A stretch of 43,725 nucleotides of DNA from Lentisphaerota bacterium (GTDB lineage Bacteria; Verrucomicrobiota; Kiritimatiellia; UBA8416; JAUUYL01). Made by a program: the position numbers and the translations under genes. The notes under the pieces were generated by a model that saw only the letters and a program-made list of their open reading frames with translations, searched no databases and was not told the DNA's origin. Position 1 is the first letter of the stretch. Every line of letters starts with the position of its first letter. Shown here one piece after another: positions 16,210 through 25,192 of the stretch. The stretch is from NCBI GenBank assembly GCA_030590485.1, contig JAUUYL010000010.1:1-43725 (forward strand), in the 5' to 3' direction.

Positions 16210-16554
16210 ATGATACGCAGAATTGTGATAATTGGATTGACATGCATATTGGTGCTGTCGGGGCTTAATGTTTTCGCCAAAGGCGGTGGGAAAGGCGGCG
16301 GCAGTAAGAAACAAAACAAGAAACAGTCATGCTCGCGAGACCAGAAACAGGAACAAAAGCAGAAAAAAGAACAAAAGCAGGATAAAGACCAGAAACAGAC
16401 AAGAACACAGAAGCAGAATGAACAACGGAATCAAAAGCAGGATAAGGATATGATACAGGCTTTTGACGTGGATAAAGATGGTAAGCTCTCGGAAAAAGAG
16501 AATGCGACCATGACCAGTACATTTAAGCGTTTGCCCAAAGGTAAAGCAAAGTAG
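16210..16554 (+). CDS. Secreted Lys/Gln-rich single-EF-hand protein
   Basis: 114 residues with a Sec signal (MIRRIVIIGLTCILVLSG..NVFA), a Gly/Lys-rich stretch, a low-complexity KQ repeat (about 34-80) and one EF-hand loop, DVDKDGKLSEKE at 86-97. AAAGGAGGTATAGG is a strong ribosome site. It could be a periplasmic Ca-binding or surface-charged protein. The KQ repeat is likely disordered. No close named family. It converges with the molybdate ATPase gene. Confidence 0.7.
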   Translation: MIRRIVIIGLTCILVLSGLNVFAKGGGKGGGSKKQNKKQSCSRDQKQEQKQKKEQKQDKDQKQTRTQKQNEQRNQKQDKDMIQAFDVDKDGKLSEKENATMTSTFKRLPKGKAK

Positions 16555-16830
16555 TCTGAGAAAGATTTTTGTAATGTCATATAGGATATGCATCGCCCAG
16601 GCAATGGTGTTTACGTCCGGTATTTACTCGGAATGGTCTTAGGCTGGCGCGGTACTGTTGTTGTTCGCATTCTTGCGGAGGTAAATGTTGCGCATGCGAG
16701 GGCGTCGCGTCCATGTATTTTCTGCTTTAATGACATTTGCCCCAGGGCATCATCGTATTGCCGGATTAAATAATAAATGACTCTAGATAATTGTTGTTAA
16801 CATCGTGTTTGTTTCGTAATTCTCGCTATA

Positions 16831-17895
16831 TTATGGCGACAGGATATGAATCGTCTTTGTTTGAATGGTAGCCAATAGTTTGTCGCCTTCAGAAACCCCG
16901 AGCTTATTAAACGAGTCGTGCAGCATATGAACAACTACAGGTGCTGGGCCTGAACAATCAATGCGAATATATGTTCCACGGTTGACAACGCGAACAAGTT
17001 TGACGGGAATTTGGGTGTTTGTGTTTTTAGCATCAGAAGCGTCGAGTTTATCTAGTCGGATATTTTCGGGACGGATTATAAATTCAATGTGTTTATTATG
17101 TGTGCCAGGCACAACAAATTTAAATCCACGAACATCCACGTATGTCGTATTGTGTTTAGGACCTGGACCTTTTGAGTAGCCTGAGAAAAGATTCCCGCAA
17201 CGCATAAATTGTGCTGAGAAACTGTTTCTTGGCCGATATAAAAGTTCATCAAGAGTTCCAATTTGTTCGAATGTTCCATTTCGAAGAATCGCTCCGCGAT
17301 CAGCTACAGAAAAAGCTTCTTCCAGATTATGGCTAACATGTATTGTAGTTATCCCAAGCGTTGTTTGTAACTCGCGAAGCTCCATGCAGACCTTATCACG
17401 CGTATTTTCATCTAATGCGCTGACCGGTTCATCAAGAAGAAGCACACGTGGCTCAATGGCCAGCGCACGGGCAAGTGCAGTTTTCTGCTTCTCTCCTCCG
17501 CTTAATCCTCTAACCCTTCGTTTCAACAGGTGTTTGATACCGAGCATAGAGGCATTTTTCTCTACTTTTGCTGCTGTTTCATCTAAAGAGAGTCTTTGTC
17601 CGTGTAATCCGAAAGCAATATTTCTTTCTACGGACAGATGAGGGAATAGTGCGTAATCCTGAGGCACATAACCTATATTGCGCTTTCGAGGTTCTGCATT
17701 TGTAACATCTTTTCCTGCAATATAAATTTTGCCGGCTTCAGGCTTGTTGAGGCCACAGAGACATTCCAGCAAAATGCTTTTACCGGAACCCGGCTGCCCA
17801 AGAAGAACAAAGTATTCGCCTTCGGCCACATGAAGGTTCGCCTTGTTCATGCGAAAGTTGCCAATAGAGAATGTCAGATCTTCAATGCGAATCAT
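16831..17895 (-). CDS. Molybdate/tungstate-type ABC transporter ATPase with TOBE domain
   Basis: 354 residues. Walker A GQPGSGKS at about 33-40, Q-loop VPQDYALF, signature LSGGEKQK, Walker B VLLLDEPVSALD and switch HVSHN. The C-terminal part (about 230-354) resembles MOP/TOBE oxyanion-binding regions of ModC/WtpC-type ATPases. The start overlaps the permease stop by ATGA. As the only ATPase between 16.8 and 25 kb, it serves the molybdate-type permease, and possibly the orphan zinc-type permeases too, which would be unusual. Confidence 0.85.
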   Translation of the reverse strand: MIRIEDLTFSIGNFRMNKANLHVAEGEYFVLLGQPGSGKSILLECLCGLNKPEAGKIYIAGKDVTNAEPRKRNIGYVPQDYALFPHLSVERNIAFGLHGQRLSLDETAAKVEKNASMLGIKHLLKRRVRGLSGGEKQKTALARALAIEPRVLLLDEPVSALDENTRDKVCMELRELQTTLGITTIHVSHNLEEAFSVADRGAILRNGTFEQIGTLDELLYRPRNSFSAQFMRCGNLFSGYSKGPGPKHNTTYVDVRGFKFVVPGTHNKHIEFIIRPENIRLDKLDASDAKNTNTQIPVKLVRVVNRGTYIRIDCSGPAPVVVHMLHDSFNKLGVSEGDKLLATIQTKTIHILSP

Positions 17896-18920
17896 AATCT
17901 TGCCAAAGCCTTCCCGCCAACCATACGAATTGTTCCCAGCGCGATCATGGCAACAAATATTAATAATAATGCAACGGCCAAGGCTACTTCCAGATTGCCT
18001 ACAGACTGTTCCAGAAAGATAGTCGTGCTGAGCACTTCGGTTTTGCCTCTAAAAGAACCAACGAGAATCATTAATGGCCCGAAAATCCCAAAAGCTCGAG
18101 CCCATGTAAGAATGGCTCCTGCCATTATCCCGCCGGAAGCCATTGGAAGCGAAACGCGGAAGAAACTTCCCCATGGAGAACAACCCAGTGTCAACGCAAC
18201 ATTTTCAAGCCGCCTGTCGATATCATCAAAAGCACTTTTTGTAGAACGAATTGCAAAACTGGCGGAAACAATAAACTGACAAAGCACAATTCCTCTTGGC
18301 TGAAAGACAAATTCAAGCCCAAGATCTTCCTGTATCCACCGGCCCATGCCCGTTTCTGAAAAGAAGACCAGAAGAGTCAGTCCAGCAACAAGTGGAGGGA
18401 AAACGATCGGAAGATCCACTATAGTGTCTGCAAATAAATGACCGGGAAACCGATATCGACTTAAGGCATATCCCATAGGAATTGCAAAGATAAGCGCGAT
18501 TACGACGGTAGTAACGCTGGTTACAATACTCAGCTGTAATGCGTCTCTGATAAAATGAGAGGTCAGCACTTTGATTACGGCGGCCTTATCAATGTACATC
18601 GCATCGGTTATAATCAGAAAGAAAGCAAGAAAGATGAACAAGACAAGAGGAAGAAATGTAATAGCCGAAAACGATCGGCCTGGCCAGCCGTTGATATTGC
18701 TGCTGATATAAAGTATGACAAAAACAAAATAGCATGGCAGGGAACTCCACATGACAAAGACAAAAACATTTGTCAGCATCGTCCATTCAGCGATATTAGC
18801 AACCACCCCAAAAAAAGCTGAGGCAATAAACAAAGCGAGTGATAATGATGCTCCTGTTTTGAACTTTTGCGTTGCGCGCCCTGTATTTTCATTCGCACAG
18901 TTTGTTGTATCTTGCTTCAT
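17892..18920 (-). CDS. Molybdate/tungstate-type ABC permease with N-terminal extension
   Basis: 342 residues, longer than the usual 220-260 of ModB. About 120 N-terminal residues carry three additional hydrophobic segments before the standard permease core begins near residue 125 (HFIRDALQLSIVTS). The EAA-type loop is ALTLGCSPWGSFFRVSLP. Overlaps the binding-protein gene start and the ATPase gene by ATGA. It translocates oxyanion across the inner membrane. Confidence 0.82.
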   Translation of the reverse strand: MKQDTTNCANENTGRATQKFKTGASLSLALFIASAFFGVVANIAEWTMLTNVFVFVMWSSLPCYFVFVILYISSNINGWPGRSFSAITFLPLVLFIFLAFFLIITDAMYIDKAAVIKVLTSHFIRDALQLSIVTSVTTVVIALIFAIPMGYALSRYRFPGHLFADTIVDLPIVFPPLVAGLTLLVFFSETGMGRWIQEDLGLEFVFQPRGIVLCQFIVSASFAIRSTKSAFDDIDRRLENVALTLGCSPWGSFFRVSLPMASGGIMAGAILTWARAFGIFGPLMILVGSFRGKTEVLSTTIFLEQSVGNLEVALAVALLLIFVAMIALGTIRMVGGKALARL

Positions 18921-19735
18921 TCTGGGAATTCCACTCTGTAATTATGCTTACGAAAGACACCTCGCCCGTCTTCGGATCGAAGAAAGCTTACAAATTTGTC
19001 GGCAAGCTCACGGTTGTCCGTAAACCTAAGTATCCCTGCATCTACCGTAGAGACAACATTCTGTTTATGAGGAATAGTTATCAGGTCCCCATATTTCGAA
19101 TAACTGTGAGCTACCGCATCCCAGACGATGACCGCATCTAGACTCTTGGCTTGAATTTGAAGACAAAGCTCATTGACGGTGGCAGATTGGAATTTGAGGT
19201 TTGCCTCCACATCGTCCCAGGCAATGCTATTGTTTCTGAAAATATTTTTGGATTTGCGGCCAATAGGAATGTATTGAGGGTTACCTAACCCCAGTTTGAT
19301 TTTCGGCCGTATCAGGTCTTTAAGACTCTTGATTTCCTTGGGGTTTCCTTTTTGCACGAAAATAGTTGGAACAAAATAACAAACCGATTTTTGAGCAATG
19401 ATTAGTCCGTTTGTTGCGGCAAAATCTACATACCCCTTATCACCAGGAATATAGATATCGCCACGCTTGCTGAGCCTAGCTTTGGATATTAGAACTTCAG
19501 CCCCGGCATAGTCTATCAAAACCTCAACTTTATTTTCTTTCGCAAATGCCCCAGCAAGCTCTGCAATAGGTGGTCGCAATCCCCCTCCGCAAAATATCAG
19601 AAGTTCTTCTTGCGCTGGTTCTTTATTGCTGTTTGCTTTCTCCCTGCCGCAGCCTGACATCAACACAGACACAACAAAAACGCATAAAACCAAAGCATTC
19701 TTCAATCCGGTCTTTATCACTACACACCCTTTCAT
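18917..19735 (-). CDS. ModA-like solute-binding lipoprotein (copy 2)
   Basis: 272 residues with a lipoprotein signal ending VSVLMSGC. LLIFCGGGLRPPIAELAGAF is the classic molybdate-binding-protein start. KRGDIYIPGDKGYVD and the DAVIVWDAVAH segment follow the same fold. A second copy lies immediately upstream at 19741-20490. Both carry oxyanion-binding features but are only moderately similar, so they may bind different anions, such as molybdate and tungstate. Its stop overlaps the permease start (ATGA). Confidence 0.82.
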   Translation of the reverse strand: MKGCVVIKTGLKNALVLCVFVVSVLMSGCGREKANSNKEPAQEELLIFCGGGLRPPIAELAGAFAKENKVEVLIDYAGAEVLISKARLSKRGDIYIPGDKGYVDFAATNGLIIAQKSVCYFVPTIFVQKGNPKEIKSLKDLIRPKIKLGLGNPQYIPIGRKSKNIFRNNSIAWDDVEANLKFQSATVNELCLQIQAKSLDAVIVWDAVAHSYSKYGDLITIPHKQNVVSTVDAGILRFTDNRELADKFVSFLRSEDGRGVFRKHNYRVEFPE

Positions 19736-19740
19736 AATCC

Positions 19741-20490
19741 CTACTTAACATACCCGTATTTTTCAAAAATCCTTGGCCCATTTTTCCGAGTAAATTCCAT
19801 AAATTCCTTTACCAACTCAGGCTGTTTGGAATAACTCAGGCCCATTACACTGACATTTATCTCTCTGTCGTATTCGTAGGGTGTTTTCACCACCACCAGA
19901 TGATCTTTGAAGGTGTGAGCTACGCCATTCCACATGATTACAGCATCAACAGACCTCGTTTTCAGTAAATTACCTAAATTACTATGGCCTTTGGTCAGGC
20001 GGTTACCCACGTTTTTCATTACGGCATCTTTAATGTTCTTTTTCTCGAGAAGATTAAAAACCAATTCACCGCAAGTGGAATACTGAGGGTTACTAAGTGC
20101 AATCTTGAGACCCTCTCTGGCCAGATCATCAATACTGTTGATGGATTTAGGATTGCCTTTACAGACCGCGATCACAGGAGCAACAAAACCTACGTACACA
20201 TGGTCAGAGTAAGCTCCTGCATTCTTGGTATAGTCAAGGTACGGATCATGCGAAATAAATATGTCACCCTTTTTTCGGGCTTTGACGTGCGGGAGAAGAT
20301 CCTCGCTGCCGCCCGTAGTAAACGTTGCATTTATGCCTGTTTTCTCTTGGAATCCGGCTATAAGTGCTTCGGTTGGCGGCAGAAAAGAATTGCCGCAGAG
20401 AATCACCAATTCGTTAGTGGAATCATTGTTGCTGTTGCAACCAAACGATAGCACTGTGGCCAGCATGATTAATGTGGTTTTAATTTTCAT
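19741..20490 (-). CDS. ModA-like solute-binding lipoprotein (copy 1)
   Basis: 249 residues from ATG 20488-20490, which precedes a lipoprotein signal (MKIKTTLIMLATVLSFGC); an upstream in-frame ATG to 20571 would put a hydrophilic leader in front and is unlikely. LVILCGNSFLPPTEALIAGF is a ModA start. GDIFISHDPYLDY and DAVIMWNGVAH follow. Copy 2 is directly downstream (5 bases). Located 10 bases after the zinc-type permease gene. Confidence 0.82.
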   Translation of the reverse strand: MKIKTTLIMLATVLSFGCNSNNDSTNELVILCGNSFLPPTEALIAGFQEKTGINATFTTGGSEDLLPHVKARKKGDIFISHDPYLDYTKNAGAYSDHVYVGFVAPVIAVCKGNPKSINSIDDLAREGLKIALSNPQYSTCGELVFNLLEKKNIKDAVMKNVGNRLTKGHSNLGNLLKTRSVDAVIMWNGVAHTFKDHLVVVKTPYEYDREINVSVMGLSYSKQPELVKEFMEFTRKNGPRIFEKYGYVK

Positions 20491-20500
20491 ACTAATAAGT

Positions 20501-21355
20501 TCAATCCTTGATTTGTTGATTATGTGTAGTGTCGCTGTTATGATTAAATATACTAAACAAACTGGTGACAACGAGAATTAGCCCCAGCAACAATGCCACT
20601 GATACTCCAGCGGAAAAGTCTCCATACTGGCAAAACAGCAGGCCGAAAATAGATGCTATAAGCCCCGAAGACCATGCGATAATCAGACGCGCACTCCATT
20701 TCGCGGAGAACTGTGCAGATATCGTGGCTGGAATAATCAGGAAACAGAATACCACGACCACGCCGGCAAGTCGAACGGCTGCAGTAATGACTATTCCGCA
20801 TAGAGCGTAGAAAAGAAAATCCCAGCCAATCACATTTAAGCCCGATTGGGCAGCAATATCATAATCATCCGATATTTTCTGCAATGGGCCACGGAAAAGC
20901 CGCAAGCAAATGCCCGCAAAGGCGAAGGCCAATGCTGCCCAGCCAATATCCCTGGCATTCACCCACAACAGGCTGCCTGTGAGCATTTGCTGAATATGCG
21001 TGTGGCCACAGGCACTTTTGCCTATTATAAACAGAGCGCCCGCGGCTGCAATGGCATAAGTAATTCCTATTATTGCTTCGATGGGTAATGTTGATATCCT
21101 GCGTTTTACGACCGCAAAGAATAGCGCTATAATCAATGTGGTACCAAATGCGCATACCGAAGATAATGGGGAATCAGCGTGCACATGAAAAAACATGTGC
21201 GCCGCTATTGCGCCTAGTGCTGACACTTGGGCTACAGCGATGTCAATGAATATGACTTCACGCTTGAGGACGTGAAGTCCGAGATATCCAAGAATGCCTG
21301 TCATTAGCAGGCAGGCAAGCAATGGTAATCCGAGTGTGGATATTAGGCCTGTCAT
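20501..21355 (-). CDS. Zinc/manganese-type ABC permease (second of pair)
   Basis: 284 residues of ZnuB/metal-ABC-3 type, with about 8 hydrophobic helices. N-terminus LACLLMTGILGYLGLHVLKREVIFIDIAVAQVSALG is the family start; LAGVVVVFCFLIIPATISAQ is the conserved gate region. It overlaps the upstream permease by ATGA. No matching ATPase gene occurs in the operon. Confidence 0.85.
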   Translation of the reverse strand: MTGLISTLGLPLLACLLMTGILGYLGLHVLKREVIFIDIAVAQVSALGAIAAHMFFHVHADSPLSSVCAFGTTLIIALFFAVVKRRISTLPIEAIIGITYAIAAAGALFIIGKSACGHTHIQQMLTGSLLWVNARDIGWAALAFAFAGICLRLFRGPLQKISDDYDIAAQSGLNVIGWDFLFYALCGIVITAAVRLAGVVVVFCFLIIPATISAQFSAKWSARLIIAWSSGLIASIFGLLFCQYGDFSAGVSVALLLGLILVVTSLFSIFNHNSDTTHNQQIKD

Positions 21356-22380
21356 GACCCGCCGCCTTTCGCAGTCGGCAAGAGAGTTCGAATGAAGAGT
21401 GCCACTAGAAAGACCAAGCCCATTGCAAGGAGAAGGCTTGGCCCGTACGGACTATCGGTACGATACGAAAAGAACAGCCCAAGGATACATCCTCCCATGC
21501 CAGACAACCACCCAATCAGCAATCCCTCTTTCCATTTGCGAGTAAACATTACACCAATTGCGGCGGGAATCATGAGGAACCCATATGCCAGCAGAACACC
21601 GGCAACCGGAACAATCAATATGGTGATGATTCCTTGCGAAAGGAAGAAAAGGAAATCCCATAGCGTTCTTCCCTCAACAGAAGAATCCGATTCTGTGTAT
21701 TTTATTATGTGGCTCCTGAATCTGTAGTGCAACAGGAGCAGAATGATGTATATGCCGGCAGTAACGCCGACCAGCGGCCATGAGACCCATGACATTGAGC
21801 CGACAAGTGTATTTTTGAGGTCCGTTCCTCCTGTCGGCAATTTGTCGGCAAGAAGAAGCGATGCCACCAAAGCCATGCCATACATGATACCGATAATAGC
21901 TTCGTGAGGAATCAGTTTGTTTCTCGGTTTGATCACAGCCAGCAGAATACAGCCGACAAATGTAGCTCCCATTGCCATCATATATGAGGGGGCTGTTCCG
22001 TATTTGATCCCAATAGAAATCCCAGCAACAATACCTAGTGCGGCCAGTTGATCCAGAACAAGATCACAAAATATAATTCCTCTGCGGATAATATGCATAC
22101 CCGTGTATGTGTGCAGAATCAAAACCACAGCCAACAGGCATATCTGCATGGCAAAGAAGTTTGTGATGCCATCAATTTGCGGTTTTTGTTTTTGCGTTAT
22201 TTCAGACTCAGTTGTTTTCTCGATAACATTTTCGGTTAAGATCTCTGATAGTGCAGCATTCCGTAATGCGTCGATATCTGAGCCTGCGCCTTGAGCGAAG
22301 GCTGGAGTGTGCAGCCATGCGAAAAGCGCTATGACTGCACCGATTCCAGTTAGAAACCATTTCTGGTGTTGAACGTTCAC
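21352..22380 (-). CDS. Zinc/manganese-type ABC permease with signal and periplasmic extension
   Basis: 342 residues. Before the permease core there is a signal-like segment (LTGIGAVIALFAWLHTPAFAQ) and about 45 polar residues (SDIDALRNAALSEI and on). The core then starts near FFAMQICLLAVVLILHTYTGMHIIRRG and has the conserved AGVLLAYGFLMIPAAIG gate. Typical family members lack such an extension. Overlaps both neighbours by ATGA. The polar segment resembles the mature N-terminus of the porin at 23510-24769. Confidence 0.82.
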   Translation of the reverse strand: MNVQHQKWFLTGIGAVIALFAWLHTPAFAQGAGSDIDALRNAALSEILTENVIEKTTESEITQKQKPQIDGITNFFAMQICLLAVVLILHTYTGMHIIRRGIIFCDLVLDQLAALGIVAGISIGIKYGTAPSYMMAMGATFVGCILLAVIKPRNKLIPHEAIIGIMYGMALVASLLLADKLPTGGTDLKNTLVGSMSWVSWPLVGVTAGIYIILLLLHYRFRSHIIKYTESDSSVEGRTLWDFLFFLSQGIITILIVPVAGVLLAYGFLMIPAAIGVMFTRKWKEGLLIGWLSGMGGCILGLFFSYRTDSPYGPSLLLAMGLVFLVALFIRTLLPTAKGGGS

Positions 22381-23429
22381 TTTATCAGTCCTTGTGTCTT
22401 TGATGCTTCAAGTAAAGAGTTAACCCAAAGGTCTGTGAGCTTAAAATAGTCGTCGATATTATCCTGTCCTCCGACATAGAGAGGGACAATAACCGGTTTT
22501 GCACCAACCTTGTCTGCAATAGTTTGTATTTTGTGCTCATCAAAATAGTTTGCGGCCAGTATGATTTTGATCTTTCGGTCCTTCATCATCTTGATCAAGC
22601 CAAGGACGTGCTTTGGGGAAGGGGGGATGCCCGGTTTGGGTTCAACGGTTCCGACTTCTTCCAGCCCAAAGATAGTCATGAAATACACCCAGTTCTTGTG
22701 GTATGTCACAATTGGCGTACCGCGAAGAGGCAACATTTGTCCAGTCCAGCCCCCGAGCTGTGTAATCAGAAGCTTTTCTTTTAGTTTTTGTTTCTCAAGA
22801 AAAGGTATGAGTTTCCCTTTTTCGGTCAGGTCGCAAAGAATATCACCGCCAAGAATGTTTACCAATGGTTTTCCGAACAGCTTCTCGTCCATTTCATCAA
22901 TGAACTTGTTTAGCCTCTCTTTGTATTGGCTTTCTCCGGCAGGATCGTTTTTGACGAGTCCTGCAGCAATATTGCGGGCTGCTACGCGCATATTTATTGG
23001 GCTACATGTCACGTGGGGGTTTCCGTATACATGGAGACCGCCTTCTGATCTTGACATGACTTGCGGTTTTTCGAGCATATGCATGCCTTGCGCCGCAGCG
23101 ATATAGCCGATCTCTCCGCTTCGAACTTTCTTGTTTCCGGCTTTATCAATTACCGTTGGCAACCACATTTCCAGATCCAGTCCGGTATCGATAAGGATAT
23201 CCGCCTTCCTGACCATATCTACAAAGGACGGCTTGGGCCGGATGAAGTGTGCATCCTGCTCGCCCTTTACAATTGCCTGTACATCAACTCTATCACCGCC
23301 TATCGCCTTGGCAATAACGGCATAGTCGGGAAGCGTTGTAACGACCTTTAGCGGATGTTCTGCCGCCAAACCATTTGTGCATATTACAGCCAGCATTATT
23401 CCAATTGGAAATATCTTATTTGTTTTCAT
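22377..23429 (-). CDS. Zinc/manganese-type ABC solute-binding protein (ZnuA-like)
   Basis: 350 residues with a Sec signal (MKTNKIFPIGIMLAVICTNGLAA). Cluster A-I features: KVVTTLPDYAVIAKAIGGDRV, EQDAHFIRPKPS (first His ligand), NPHVTCSP (second His), YHKNWVYF (third His) and a C-terminal acidic residue as likely fourth ligand. This matches ZnuA/TroA metal-ion binding. AAGGAG precedes the ATG. First of three metal-ABC genes. Metal not determined: the ligand set fits Zn or Mn. Confidence 0.85.
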   Translation of the reverse strand: MKTNKIFPIGIMLAVICTNGLAAEHPLKVVTTLPDYAVIAKAIGGDRVDVQAIVKGEQDAHFIRPKPSFVDMVRKADILIDTGLDLEMWLPTVIDKAGNKKVRSGEIGYIAAAQGMHMLEKPQVMSRSEGGLHVYGNPHVTCSPINMRVAARNIAAGLVKNDPAGESQYKERLNKFIDEMDEKLFGKPLVNILGGDILCDLTEKGKLIPFLEKQKLKEKLLITQLGGWTGQMLPLRGTPIVTYHKNWVYFMTIFGLEEVGTVEPKPGIPPSPKHVLGLIKMMKDRKIKIILAANYFDEHKIQTIADKVGAKPVIVPLYVGGQDNIDDYFKLTDLWVNSLLEASKTQGLIK

Positions 23430-23509
23430 TTTAAAACTCCTTAAAGTAATCAGTTCTCACCTTAACCGTGAACCCTTTGTCGTCAACCACTGAACAGTGC
23501 GTAATGCTG

Positions 23510-24769
23510 TTAATACCTTTCATGCTTATGCGGACCAGCAGCGAATATGCATTGCAGCCAGACAACATTTTCTTCAGGGCCGGTTCCGTCGCCATCCTGA
23601 TGGTTGTATTCGACACGGTAATGAACGAATGGACTCTGATACCACGTGATATAGGGACTGGCCTGCCATCGATACGAATCATCTTCTGTGACGGCCAAAG
23701 GCGCCAGAGAGCAGCTTATCCCGTCAGTTGTGATGTAATCCGCATATCCGGCAACATCGGGCACAAAATAATCGCCGCGAATACCAAGAATAAGTGTTCT
23801 GGACACCTTGCTTTCCAAATAACTGTACGCGCCCCAGGCATTGATTGTGTCTTCGCCGGAACCATCGGCCGCCAGGATGTCCTTATCCATGAAATACGCT
23901 TCACTTCGCCATGTGATGTTCCGATAGCGCATGCGGTCTGTCGGTTCCCACATTACAGTGAAATCAACACCCAAGACGGACGTATCAAGGCTTTTACTTT
24001 CTGTTGCATCAAGCACCTGCCATTCGTTGTTTTGGCCAACAAGGCCCGTAAGCCCAAGCTCCATGTAAGTGGAATCCGTCAGATCGCGGTATATTTTGTA
24101 ATGAAACAGACTGCTCGGCTTTTTCCCGACGTTCTGTGCAAATACGCGACCATTTTCTCCGTCAGTAACCTGTACGATAAGCTCATGCGAAAGACCGGCT
24201 ACGCTCGGAATGATCCAGTCGACAGACACGCCGGTCTGGTTCAATCCGCCATCGCCAAATATTTGACGCAACGCAAGAGGGAAGTCCACTTGGTCAAGCC
24301 CGTGCTTATGCCAACGATTAACCACTCCAAATTGCTGGCGAAATTTTCCTAATGTGACGTTGACTTGAGGAAAAAGCCCGAATCGAGTCATGTATGCCTC
24401 TCCTAAATGAACATCATGTTCATCAAATGAAGCGGCTGCCTTGAATCGGGTATACGGATCCAGGTATGATTCGAAATGCAGACCTAATCCTCGAATCAGA
24501 AAGTCCTGCTCCGTGCCGGAGAAATCCACGTCTCTGTAAGACCATAGGATGTCGCCGGTAATACTGATTTCCGGGTTTAGCCTTTGGAGTCCCAATGCTC
24601 CCGAGGTGAATGTCGTATCCTGTATCTGTTCTGTTTTCTGCTTGGTGATCTCCGCCCTCGCCGACTTTCGTAATGCCTCGATTGATGCGTTCTCCTGAGC
24701 TTTACAGGGAAATGCAATGCAAGACCCGAAAACACAGGCCAATAATAAAAAATACTTCTTATCTGTCAT
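23510..24769 (-). CDS. Outer-membrane porin-like protein linked to metal uptake
   Basis: 419 residues from ATG 24767-24769, chosen because it follows AGGAGGAC and precedes a Sec signal (MTDKKYFLLLACVFGSCIAFPCKA). The upstream extension to 25021 has no signal. The mature part is rich in beta-strand alternation (GDILWSYRDVDFSG, FGLFPQVNVTLGKFRQQFGVV) and ends VVWLQCIFAAGPHKHERY, an aromatic C-terminus typical of barrels. It precedes the metal-binding protein, so it likely brings metal across the outer membrane. The mature N-terminus has the ALR-x-A-EI motif. Confidence 0.78.
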   Translation of the reverse strand: MTDKKYFLLLACVFGSCIAFPCKAQENASIEALRKSARAEITKQKTEQIQDTTFTSGALGLQRLNPEISITGDILWSYRDVDFSGTEQDFLIRGLGLHFESYLDPYTRFKAAASFDEHDVHLGEAYMTRFGLFPQVNVTLGKFRQQFGVVNRWHKHGLDQVDFPLALRQIFGDGGLNQTGVSVDWIIPSVAGLSHELIVQVTDGENGRVFAQNVGKKPSSLFHYKIYRDLTDSTYMELGLTGLVGQNNEWQVLDATESKSLDTSVLGVDFTVMWEPTDRMRYRNITWRSEAYFMDKDILAADGSGEDTINAWGAYSYLESKVSRTLILGIRGDYFVPDVAGYADYITTDGISCSLAPLAVTEDDSYRWQASPYITWYQSPFVHYRVEYNHQDGDGTGPEENVVWLQCIFAAGPHKHERY

Positions 24770-24864
24770 AATAAGTCCTCCTGAATAACATAATGCTAAA
24801 TAGAGTAGTCGCACAGAGGGTGACTCTATGTGGCAACTAGTAAGGTAATGATCGCGAATGAGAC

Positions 24865-25164
24865 TTACGCGACAGGAGGAGCGCGAGCAGGGTGAGTGTG
24901 GGGAGTGAGTAATGTTATAAGAAGAGAATCCAATAGGTCTATGCGTTTGGTGCTTTCTCTTTGGATCCATGCAGCAATATGAGGGCAAGGTGCAACTAAC
25001 GCCATTGTCGCAACTGCACATATCGCGCAGGTGTCAGGATCATGCGATGTGGTGTGACTGGCGGCATGGTCGCAATCGTCATGATGCATCGTGTGAATTG
25101 CGGGTACAAGAATAAAACTCGCGATAAAAAGCAGAACACCCAAGCCTGACATAATCCTTTTCAT
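24865..25164 (-). CDS. Small secreted His/Cys-rich protein
   Basis: 99 residues with a hydrophobic start (MKRIMSGLGVLLFIASFILVPA) then HTMHHDDCDHAASHTTSHDPDTCAICA, eight His and three Cys in about 30 residues, and a Cys-His pair CPH. That density suggests metal binding. It is the first gene of the zinc/molybdate block and lies directly behind the palindrome at 25193-25221. The ribosome site is weak (AAAGA). No named family certain. Confidence 0.6.
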   Translation of the reverse strand: MKRIMSGLGVLLFIASFILVPAIHTMHHDDCDHAASHTTSHDPDTCAICAVATMALVAPCPHIAAWIQRESTKRIDLLDSLLITLLTPHTHPARAPPVA

Positions 25165-25192
25165 AGTCTTTAAATCGTATCGTTTTCTTCTG

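Noticed and set aside
23431-23682. Separate 83-residue gene overlapping the porin's 3' end
   Set aside because: It is an alternate frame under the barrel's C-terminal region and has no ribosome site.
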